A stretch of 64,000 nt of DNA from Parabacteroides johnsonii DSM 18315 (lineage in GTDB: Bacteria; Bacteroidota; Bacteroidia; Bacteroidales; Tannerellaceae), in assembly GCF_025151045.1 (NCBI RefSeq), contig NZ_CP102285.1, positions 2,914,001 to 2,978,000 of the forward strand. The letters are read 5' to 3'. Positions 1-7,778 of this stretch are shown in pieces (position 1 is the first letter of the stretch; every line of letters begins with the position of its first letter). Made by a program: the position numbers and the translations under genes. The notes beneath the pieces were generated by a model. It did no database searches. It was not told the DNA's origin and saw only the letters and a list, made by a program, of their open reading frames with translations.

Positions 1-60
1 TTCGAACCGTTGACCCTCTGCGTGCAAGGCAGATGCTCTAGCCAGCTGAGCTAATCCCCC
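1..60 (-). tRNA. tRNA-Ala(UGC), partial
   Basis: The minus strand begins GGGGGATTAGCTCAGC and carries the anticodon loop CTTGCACG (anticodon TGC), followed by the T-arm start GGTTCGAA. This is the usual tRNA-Ala of the Bacteroidales 16S-23S spacer. About 16 nt of the 3' side (rest of the T arm and acceptor stem) lie outside the window. It follows tRNA-Ile in the rRNA transcript. Confidence 0.95.
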
Positions 61-137
61 GTAGAGAGTTGAAAGTGCAGAGTGCAGAGTGGAAAGTTGT
101 TTACCTTTCAACTGTTTACTCTCAACTGTCAACTGTT

Positions 138-214
138 TGGTAGTCCCAGGCAGAGTTGAACTGCCGACCTCTACATTATCAGTGTAGCGCTCTAACCAAC
201 TGAGCTATAGGACT
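138..214 (-). tRNA. tRNA-Ile(GAU)
   Basis: The minus strand folds as a full tRNA. Acceptor AGTCCTA pairs with TGGGACT, the D arm contains AGCTCAGTTGGTTAGAGC, the anticodon loop CTGATAA gives GAT, and the T loop is GTTCAAC. A genomically encoded CCA completes 77 nt. Its place between 16S and tRNA-Ala is the normal spacer order in Bacteroidales. Confidence 0.97.
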
Positions 215-370
215 GTCAACTGTTGTGCGCCTGAGATAAATACCTCAGCCTCATCTTTCTCTATACCGGCATGCCCGGTTAAGATCATATTTTATACATA
301 TTCAACCGTAGTACCAGAGAATAACATACCTCATTGAAATTACTACTTTCTCATGAGACTCTGGCTCCAG

Positions 371-1903
<1,533 letters not shown>

Positions 1904-2048
1904 TGAAATTGTTTTATATCTTCGCTCAGAATCTCGTCTTTATCGTAGTCACTGACGGTATGTTTCGTATTTCATATACGTCTCTTGTACTACTTGTTGA
2001 TATGTAATATTTTCAAAGAACTTATCGCTATCGTTTCGATTGCGGCTG

Positions 2049-2079
2049 CAAAGGTAAGGACTTTTTTTAAACTGACAAA
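2049..2079 (-). promoter_or_regulatory. rRNA promoter, proximal
   Basis: On the minus strand a -7 box TACCTTTG (2049-2056) and a -33 box TTTG (2076-2079) are 19 bp apart, matching the Bacteroidales consensus. Predicted start is near 2042, about 140 nt before the 16S 5' end. Confidence 0.8.
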
Positions 2080-2227
2080 TTTTTTAGAAGAAAATTTGAA
2101 AAGTTTTTTTTCGAAACCCTCCGGGTGGTCGGACATCTCGCTTAGCCTCGCTAACCTCATCCTTCCCTATCACCGTTACCTACTTCGCATCATGTCAATC
2201 ACGGCCACTCTCGCTCGAATGCGGGTG

Positions 2228-2259
2228 CAAAAGTAGAACGAAGATTTCTTTTATGCAAA
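2228..2259 (-). promoter_or_regulatory. rRNA promoter, distal
   Basis: A second minus-strand pair, -7 TACTTTTG (2228-2235) and -33 TTTG (2256-2259), spaced 20 bp. Tandem promoters are usual for rRNA operons. AT-rich tracts lie upstream and may act as UP-like sequence. Confidence 0.7.
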
Positions 2260-2875
2260 TGTTTGGGAAAGTTTTTTTTATCTTTTTTTCTCTCAAAAAA
2301 ATGGATATATATGGTACGCATATGCGAGAAGTGATACAGCATTTTTTACAATAACCCGATGTTTTTTCTATTTTGATCCTCAAAACGGATGATTTTAAAT
2401 TGACTTTTCTTCGTTAAAGTTCTGCTTTTTGTGACATACGAGTAAAAGAACCGCCTACCTCACCTCAAAAACATACATTTTGTCAAGAAGACAGCCTCCA
2501 TTCTACACATTCCGACAAAGCTCAACTTCCGGAGAACCGAATATTTAAATCCGAACGGACATTTGTACGGATACAGCCGAGAGAATAAAGGCCATTTGTC
2601 GCCAATGAAGACCGTCTTCATCACGACTACAACCGTCTTCATCGGCACGATGACCGGCTTCGTTGGCATGACGGATCATCCCGAAATCCTGAGGGGAAAA
2701 AATCGTAACTTAGTGGCAGGAAGTTACGAAAAGAGTGTAATTTATTGGAACTGAGCGTAGGTTAATTGCTCATGATAGTAATAGGTTACGATTTAGTTAG
2801 TTATCTACTGCGTCATCCTTCTGCGCGTTGCGTAACCTTCAAAGAACTCTTCGTATGCAAAAGTAACAATAAAAC

Positions 2876-2909
2876 GGGAGATTTTGAAATGAATCTCCCT
2901 AATTTTTTT
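2876..2909 (+). terminator. Intrinsic terminator
   Basis: Perfect stem GGGAGATT / AATCTCCC with an 8-nt loop, followed by TAATTTTTTT on the plus strand. The opposite strand has a weaker T tract. It insulates the rRNA region from the element side. Confidence 0.75.
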
Positions 2910-3203
2910 CTTCTCATACAAGTTTTTCCGTAAAAGCAATTTTATCCGTCGGCACACCATCGCCCAAAAGGATTTTGAACGAACGTATGCCGACTGCCGC
3001 ATAAGCGGAGAAAAGGGCTTTGCCTCACGCCTAAACAACAGTTTAGACTGATGATGCAAGGCCCATTTCTTTTGTGCTTATGCCAAAGAGGTGCTTTTAC
3101 GGATTTTTATAGGATTTCTTTTTTCGCTGTTCCTTTGTGCCGTAAGCGGAAAGCCGTGTCTGACCGCCCGATCCATGAATGGAACAAGCCGTCACACACG
3201 GCA

Positions 3204-3290
3204 GGCAAACCGGGAAGAATGATTTTATCCGTCAGACCGGACACGCTCGGCCAGACATACAAAATCATACTTCCTTGTCGGTGGTTTGCC
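3204..3290. repeat. Long imperfect inverted repeat I
   Basis: GGCAAACC (3204-3211) is matched by GGTTTGCC (3283-3290). Nested inside, ATGATTTT (3219-3226) is matched by AAAATCAT (3261-3268) with further partial pairing. Both pairs share nearly the same centre, so the segment could fold as one branched hairpin. Confidence 0.55.
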
Positions 3291-3465
3291 CGGTTTTACG
3301 CCTCCGGCAGTGTCCCTTTTCCTTTTGGCGTTTTCCCTTTTTCACGGATTTCTCTTTTGAAGTTTTCCTGTCCAATCTGCCTCCACTTCCGTTTACCTCC
3401 ATTTTCGCGTCTTTCAGTGAGCCGCATCAGGCAGTCATTTCCGTTCTGGACGCAAAGGTAATTCC

Positions 3466-3566
3466 GGGATTGGACGGGAATGCAAGGTCAAGCCTCCTGT
3501 TTTCGGAAAAAATCTCCAGCCCTGCGGGTAGTATTTTTCCCGAAAAACCTTGCATCCCCTAATCCC
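3466..3566. repeat. Long imperfect inverted repeat II
   Basis: Nested arms share a centre near 3517: GGGATT/AATCCC (3466, 3561), ATGCAAGGT/ACCTTGCAT (3480-3488, 3547-3555), TTTTCGG/CCGAAAA (3500-3506, 3540-3546) and CCC-TGC-GGG at 3520-3528. It lies about 150 bp before the first gene of the element's left operon. Function unknown; it could be a leader structure or an end-proximal recombination feature. Confidence 0.6.
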
Positions 3567-3714
3567 TACCTTTTTAAGCACCCGAAACGAAAACGACCGA
3601 TGCGACAGAAAGACGCATAAAAAAAATGTCGGATAAACGAGAGGCAGATAAGATAGTTTGAAACTCAACTCCCTCAGCTCTTGAATCCGCATTAAAAATC
3701 AAAAAACAACGGAT

Positions 3715-4050
3715 ATGAGGACAGCAATAGCAATAAAATTCGTGGCATGGGAAGTACCAAGTTTGGAGAACCTGCAAGACACCAAGGTGTACGGACTTCG
3801 CACCAAACTCAACAACGGTGAAAAATTGAGCCGAGAGGAAAAGGATTGGCTTACACGCAACGTGAACAGCAATACCTATTTCAAGAGCGCAGTACCCTTG
3901 CAAGGGTGGATGTTTGACTTCTCCGACATTCTCCGAACCTACATTGTGAAGCAGTACGGACACTGGACGGAATACAAGGCTACCGACAAGACCGCACTCC
4001 GCAGTTTCCTTTACGGCAGGATTGACAGCATCGTGGAACTTAACAAATAA
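3715..4050 (+). CDS. Hypothetical protein, first gene of left-end operon
   Basis: A 111-residue soluble protein with no signal peptide or membrane segment, rich in charged residues and Tyr/Trp. I do not recognise a family. It opens a run of ten plus-strand genes with tight spacing, a set that accompanies CTnDOT-like transfer regions. The start ATG follows an A-rich leader (AAAAATCAAAAAACAACGG), which suits Bacteroidales translation initiation without a Shine-Dalgarno. No canonical -33/-7 pair was found just upstream. Confidence 0.75.
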   Translation: MRTAIAIKFVAWEVPSLENLQDTKVYGLRTKLNNGEKLSREEKDWLTRNVNSNTYFKSAVPLQGWMFDFSDILRTYIVKQYGHWTEYKATDKTALRSFLYGRIDSIVELNK

Positions 4051-4057
4051 TACGGCT

Positions 4058-4273
4058 ATGACGGCAACGGCAAATTTCAGACAAATGGCGCAGTACATAG
4101 GGCTTGCGATATGCGGCTTGATGGTGCGCACCGCCTTCGGGGTGTTCGGCATCCTTTGGGGCATCATTAGAGAGATTGTAAACGGAGTGTTCCGAGTGGC
4201 GATAGGCGTAATCGTGGCTATCCTTTCCGCAACCGCCTTCTTCGGCTTCATCCTTTGGTCATTCACCCTTTAA
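4058..4273 (+). CDS. Small two-helix membrane protein
   Basis: A 71-residue protein starting MTATANFRQM, 7 nt after the previous stop. Two hydrophobic stretches (about residues 12-35 and 42-68) predict two membrane helices and almost no soluble part. An earlier in-frame ATG at 4022 lies inside the previous gene and was rejected. Function unknown; the position in the left-end operon suggests an accessory role in transfer or maintenance. Confidence 0.7.
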   Translation: MTATANFRQMAQYIGLAICGLMVRTAFGVFGILWGIIREIVNGVFRVAIGVIVAILSATAFFGFILWSFTL

Positions 4274-4284
4274 TCCTTACCGAC

Positions 4285-4506
4285 ATGGCAAAGAGAAGCA
4301 GCAAAACGGCAGCGCAGCAGTGCAGATACTACGAGGTGGACAACATCTTCGTGTATATGGTTGAAACGTACATCAACGGCAACATATCCGTGTTCCGTGA
4401 ACTCTACCGAGAACTGAACAAGGACGCACGGAGGGACTTTACAGACTTCCTTCTGAGCGAGGTGGAGCCGACCTATTGGAGAGAAATACTGAAACAGACA
4501 ATCTAA
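4285..4506 (+). CDS. Hypothetical protein (73 aa)
   Basis: Small basic-to-acidic protein beginning MAKRSSKTAAQQ. The ATG is 11 nt after the previous stop. An ATG at 4255 would overlap the preceding gene and was rejected. No family recognised. Residues 25-70 look like a short helical domain (YINGNISVFRELYREL). It lies between the membrane protein and the PcfK-like gene in the same transcript. Confidence 0.7.
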   Translation: MAKRSSKTAAQQCRYYEVDNIFVYMVETYINGNISVFRELYRELNKDARRDFTDFLLSEVEPTYWREILKQTI

Positions 4507-4519
4507 AAACGACAGCGAT

Positions 4520-4942
4520 ATGAAAGGAACAGAACATTTCAAGAGAACGATACAGATGTATCTGGAGCAGCGTGCAGCGGAAGATACACTCTTTGCGAGG
4601 AACTACCGCAACCCTGCCAAGAACATAGACGATTGCGTCACCTACATTCTCAACTACGTGCAGCGGAGCGGTTGCAACGGCTTCACGGACGGGGAGATAT
4701 TCGGGCAAGCAGTCCACTACTATGACGAGAACGAGATAGAGGTGGGCAAGCCTATCCAATGCCAAGTGGCGGTGAACCACGTTGTGGAACTCACGGCAGA
4801 GGAAAAGGCGGAAGCACGGCAGAACGCACTCCGCAGATACCAAGAGGAGGAACTCCGCAAGTTGCAGAACCGCAGCAAGCCGAGAACCACCACCAAAGCG
4901 ACCGCACAAGAAGTACAACAACCCAACCTATTCAATTTCTGA
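4520..4942 (+). CDS. PcfK-like protein
   Basis: 140 residues starting MKGTEHFKRTIQMYLEQRA. The N-terminal two thirds match the PcfK-type family by order of motifs (FKRTIQMYLEQ, KNIDDCVTYILNYVQ, DGEIFGQAVHYYDE). The C-terminus is a charged helix ending in QPNLFNF. PcfK and PcfJ were named from the enterococcal plasmid pCF10 transfer region, and the pair is common in Bacteroidales conjugative elements. Here too the PcfJ-like gene follows, 2 nt downstream. Its molecular role is not established. Confidence 0.8.
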   Translation: MKGTEHFKRTIQMYLEQRAAEDTLFARNYRNPAKNIDDCVTYILNYVQRSGCNGFTDGEIFGQAVHYYDENEIEVGKPIQCQVAVNHVVELTAEEKAEARQNALRRYQEEELRKLQNRSKPRTTTKATAQEVQQPNLFNF

Positions 4943-4944
4943 TT

Positions 4945-6234
4945 ATGAAACCGAGAACACCCATACAGCAGGAAGTCGCACGATTGAGCGAGCGACTGCC
5001 AAAATTGACCGCCACACAGAGGGCATACGCTTTCCGCCATTGCTTCAAGCATTACGCCATCAAGAGGGCGGACGGCACGAACATCTGCACCGAGTGCGGA
5101 CATTCGTGGAAAAGTGAACACGACCTTGCAGACACCGTTTGCGGATGCACCTGCCCGCATTGCGGCATGGAGTTGGAAGCGTTGCGCACCCGAAAGAGCG
5201 TGTTCAGCGAGAACGAGTATTTCTCCATCGTCACCACCTGCAAGCAGTACCAAGTGATACGCTTCTTCTTCGTCAAGTCCCGATACAAGGCAGGACAGGC
5301 AGCCGGGTATTCCATTTATGAAGTGGTGCAAAGGTGGATTTCGCCCAAAGGCACAACCGTCACCGTCGCCCGACTGCGTGGAATGTCCATACTTTACTAC
5401 GACCTATGGGCGGAATACAGCGACATGGAGGTACGCAAGAACAACAAACTCCGTGCATACGATATAAACCCCGTCTGCACCTATCCCCGACAGCGTTTCA
5501 TTCCCGAACTGAAACGCAACGGCTTCAATGGCAAATACCACAACATACTGCCTTACGACCTTTTCACGGCTATCCTTTCCGACAGCCGAGCCGAAACGCT
5601 GTTGAAGGCAGGGCAATACCCCATGTTGCGCCACTACATCCGCAGTTCCTTTGACATAGAGAGGTATTGGGCATCCGTAAAGATATGTATCCGCAACGGC
5701 TACACCATTGCTGACGGCTCCATGTGGCGTGACACCATAGACCTCCTGCGGCATTTCGGCAAGGACACGAACAGCCCGAAGTACGTTTGCCCCTCCGACC
5801 TAAAAGCCGAACACGACAGACTTATGCACAAGCGCAACAAGGAGATAGAGCGCAAGAAGTTGGAGGAACGCATCCGCCAAGCGAAGAAACACGAGAAGGC
5901 ATACCGCAAACTCAAAGGCATATTCTTCGGCATCGCCTTCACGGACGGCACTTTGCAGGTGCGTGTGTTGGAGAGCGTGGCGGAGTTTGCAGCGGAAGGG
6001 ACGGAACTGCACCATTGCGTGTTTTCCAACTCCTATTTCCTTGAAAAGAACTCCCTTATCCTATCCGCCACCATTGACGGCAAGCGCATAGAAACAGTGG
6101 AGGTTTCCTTAAAGACATTGGAGGTGGTGCAAAGTCGTGGCTTGCACAATTCCAATACCGAGTACCACGACCGCATTGTAAACCTTGTGAACAGCAACGT
6201 GAACCTTATCCGCCAGCGGATGGAAGCGGCATAG
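4945..6234 (+). CDS. PcfJ-like protein
   Basis: 429 residues from ATG at 4945 (MKPRTPIQQEVARL). A longer in-frame start at 4759 would run through the PcfK gene and was rejected. Two Cys pairs near residues 50-75 (CTEC and CPHC, separated by CGC) suggest a zinc-binding finger. The C-terminal half carries the PcfJ signature region (about residues 340-400: GTELHHCVFSNSYF, then IETVEVSLKTLEVVQSRG). Known from conjugative plasmids and ICEs; biochemical function unclear. It belongs to the left-end operon. Confidence 0.85.
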   Translation: MKPRTPIQQEVARLSERLPKLTATQRAYAFRHCFKHYAIKRADGTNICTECGHSWKSEHDLADTVCGCTCPHCGMELEALRTRKSVFSENEYFSIVTTCKQYQVIRFFFVKSRYKAGQAAGYSIYEVVQRWISPKGTTVTVARLRGMSILYYDLWAEYSDMEVRKNNKLRAYDINPVCTYPRQRFIPELKRNGFNGKYHNILPYDLFTAILSDSRAETLLKAGQYPMLRHYIRSSFDIERYWASVKICIRNGYTIADGSMWRDTIDLLRHFGKDTNSPKYVCPSDLKAEHDRLMHKRNKEIERKKLEERIRQAKKHEKAYRKLKGIFFGIAFTDGTLQVRVLESVAEFAAEGTELHHCVFSNSYFLEKNSLILSATIDGKRIETVEVSLKTLEVVQSRGLHNSNTEYHDRIVNLVNSNVNLIRQRMEAA

Positions 6235-6257
6235 TATCAACCTATAATCCCAATAGT

Positions 6258-6515
6258 ATGGAAGTAAGAATTGAAAGCATGATTTGTCTGTGGGACGATA
6301 AAATCCCCACGATGTTCCTTGAATTTGTAAACCTCCTCACTCTGGCAACGAGTGAGGAGCAGTTAAGACGGAGTGTAAAGGACTTTGCCGAGAAGCACGG
6401 ACTTGACAGGTTTTTCCTTTACGGCTTCGGCTCCCACCATTTCTACCTGCACCAACGCTATACGAGCGACCCCGAAATGGTGATGAAGAACAGAATTCTG
6501 TCAGTACATTTTTAA
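6258..6515 (+). CDS. Hypothetical protein (85 aa)
   Basis: Small protein starting MEVRIESMICLWDDKIPTMF, 23 nt after the PcfJ-like gene. No transmembrane segment or known motif. The sequence is rich in aromatic residues (FFLYGFGSHHFYLHQRY), suggesting a folded globular domain. Family not recognised. It is read as a gene because it continues the tight operon and has an A-rich leader. Confidence 0.65.
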   Translation: MEVRIESMICLWDDKIPTMFLEFVNLLTLATSEEQLRRSVKDFAEKHGLDRFFLYGFGSHHFYLHQRYTSDPEMVMKNRILSVHF

Positions 6516-6535
6516 CCACTCTAAAATCAACGATT

Positions 6536-6769
6536 ATGGCAACACGAATGACCACGGGCGGAATAAGCACCTGCACGGAAGCAGGTACGGAGAAATACGA
6601 GCGTTTCCAATTAGGTATCGGCAGACGCAAGCGGACACTTGTGCAGTACGACTACCGCCACCCCACAGACGGAGAGTTGTTCTCTTGTGTCAAACCCACA
6701 TTGGACGAGTGCCGAGCCGCACGGGACAAGTGGCTCACGGAAAAGGAAGGAAAGGAGGACAACCGATGA
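6536..6769 (+). CDS. DUF3873 family protein
   Basis: 77 residues (MATRMTTGGISTCTEAGTEKYERFQLGIG...). It matches my memory of DUF3873, a small family found almost only in Bacteroidales conjugative elements. The motif YDYRHPTDGELFSCVKPTLDEC and a basic C-terminus are visible. The stop codon overlaps the next gene as ATGA, implying translational coupling. No function is known. Confidence 0.8.
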   Translation: MATRMTTGGISTCTEAGTEKYERFQLGIGRRKRTLVQYDYRHPTDGELFSCVKPTLDECRAARDKWLTEKEGKEDNR

Positions 6770-7011
6770 ACGCAGCCTATCAAACGCTGATAGTGAAGTT
6801 CAGCAAGCCTATCAAAGTATTGGACGGCATTTTTGACGATGCCGAAGCGTGGGGAGTTGATACCCTAAAAAAGTGGATAGACGACTACGAGAGCAGCAGG
6901 TTTACCGCCATCAACAGCCATACGGCAGTCATCACAAGCGAGTACAATATGGAGTGCCTGATGGAGTGGTTGAAACGAAACACACCCATTGCCGAGATAA
7001 CAGAATGTTAA
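6766..7011 (+). CDS. Hypothetical protein (81 aa), coupled to DUF3873
   Basis: Starts MNAAYQTLIVKFSKP at the ATGA overlap with the DUF3873 gene. A longer frame from 6685 would lie wholly inside DUF3873 and was rejected. The layout resembles a small alpha/beta fold (IVKFSKPIKVLD... then ...AVITSEYNMECLMEWLKRN). No family assigned. Confidence 0.7.
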   Translation: MNAAYQTLIVKFSKPIKVLDGIFDDAEAWGVDTLKKWIDDYESSRFTAINSHTAVITSEYNMECLMEWLKRNTPIAEITEC

Positions 7012-7056
7012 ACAAGTTGGCGGTGTCCGCACCGCCAACCTAAAACCAAGAAAAGC

Positions 7057-7365
7057 ATGATAGCAAAGACTATTTTACAGCAGATAGGCGGCAGACGCTT
7101 TGCCGCCATGACGGGAAGCAAGGACTTTATAGACATGGGCAACGGCTTACGCATGAGCCTTGCGAGGAACAAGACGAGCGCAAACCGCCTTGACATCATC
7201 TACGATGCCGGCTTAGACCTCTACAATATGCGTTTCTACCGCAGGACGTTCAGTAAAAAGACATTCGAGTGCAAGACAAAGGACATTGCAACGCACGAGG
7301 GCATATACTGCGACATGCTGGAAGAAATGTTCACGATGGTAACGGGACTTTATACCCGTTTTTGA
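7057..7365 (+). CDS. Hypothetical protein (102 aa)
   Basis: Starts MIAKTILQQIGGRRFAAMTGSKDFIDMGNGL. The text GLRMSLARNKTSANRLDIIYDAGLDLYNMRFY is characteristic of a small conserved protein common beside PcfJ in CTnDOT-like elements, but I recall no functional name. It is soluble and basic. Two hairpins follow its stop codon. Confidence 0.75.
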   Translation: MIAKTILQQIGGRRFAAMTGSKDFIDMGNGLRMSLARNKTSANRLDIIYDAGLDLYNMRFYRRTFSKKTFECKTKDIATHEGIYCDMLEEMFTMVTGLYTRF

Positions 7366-7370
7366 GTGGC

Positions 7371-7428
7371 GGCGGCGAAAGCCGCCCTACTTTCTTTCGG
7401 TGAGCATGATGGCGGACAAAGAAAGTAG
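7371..7428. repeat. Paired hairpins with GNRA loop and CTACTTTCTTT inverted repeat
   Basis: GGCGGC-GAAA-GCCGCC (7371-7386) is directly followed by CTACTTTCTTT (7387-7397), whose perfect complement AAAGAAAGTAG lies at 7418-7428. The arrangement looks like a REP-like palindromic unit, or a processing/terminator structure after the 7057-7365 gene. Confidence 0.6.
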
Positions 7429-7482
7429 CAAAGAAACCGCTGTCCCAATCTACGATAGTATTCACAAAAACAAGTTTCAATC

Positions 7483-7704
7483 ATGGAAGAAATCAGACAG
7501 AACGGAAAAATCATCCTGCACAGCGATGACGGAACAAGCATAAGGATGATTTTCAAAAACCTCATGGGCAGGAATTTTCAAGGTCAGGAATATGCGGAGT
7601 ATATCCGGCACATCGCAATCGGGGAGATGGGATTTTCGCCCGGCATCATAGAGCATTGCAGGGATGGTGAAGTAATCGGCAAAGGAAAAATCCCGAATGT
7701 ATGA
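7483..7704 (+). CDS. Hypothetical protein (73 aa), last gene of left-end run
   Basis: Small protein MEEIRQNGKIILHSDDGTSIRMIFKN..., acidic, with alternating beta-like segments. It is separated from the operon by 117 nt that hold two hairpins, so it may have its own expression. It ends just before a strong hairpin at 7712-7745 and faces the convergent ATPase gene. No family recognised. Confidence 0.55.
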   Translation: MEEIRQNGKIILHSDDGTSIRMIFKNLMGRNFQGQEYAEYIRHIAIGEMGFSPGIIEHCRDGEVIGKGKIPNV

Positions 7705-7711
7705 AAAGCGG

Positions 7712-7745
7712 AAACTCCGATGAAGTTGCGGCTTCATCGGAGTTT
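7712..7745. terminator. Bidirectional hairpin between convergent genes
   Basis: Perfect 14-bp stem AAACTCCGATGAAG / CTTCATCGGAGTTT with a 6-nt loop, 7 nt after the stop of the plus-strand gene and 33 nt beyond the end of the minus-strand ATPase gene. The T tracts are short, so termination is inferred mainly from stem strength and position. Confidence 0.65.
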
Positions 7746-7778
7746 GTATGGAAAAGTATTATATATATCTGGATACAC

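Larger units (their letters stand above)
2260..3714. other. Noncoding junction between rRNA operon and conjugative element
   Basis: About 1.45 kb with no convincing gene. It contains a terminator (2876-2909), two long imperfect inverted repeats (centres near 3245 and 3517), and several Bacteroidales -7-like or CTnDOT-core-like words (around 2858, 3452 and 2705). The left end of the element must lie here, but no core sequence in the same orientation as the right-end candidate is convincing. Short reading frames in the stretch lack recognisable protein features. Confidence 0.6.

Noticed and set aside
2563-2754. 63-codon plus-strand frame in the junction region
   Set aside because: Its coding-like repeats (ACCGTCTTCATC twice) are short palindromic repeats; no family, promoter or conserved feature.
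3265-3402. 45-codon minus-strand frame, Lys/Arg rich, after a TACCTTTG box at 3452
   Set aside because: No recognisable fold and it overlaps inverted repeat I; the evidence is too weak to call a gene.
2705-3460. Left attachment core
   Set aside because: GTAACTTAGT (2705), the complement of GTTACTTTTGC (2857) and of TTACCTTTGC (3451) all partly fit the core, but differ in orientation or sequence from the right candidate; none can be chosen without an empty site.
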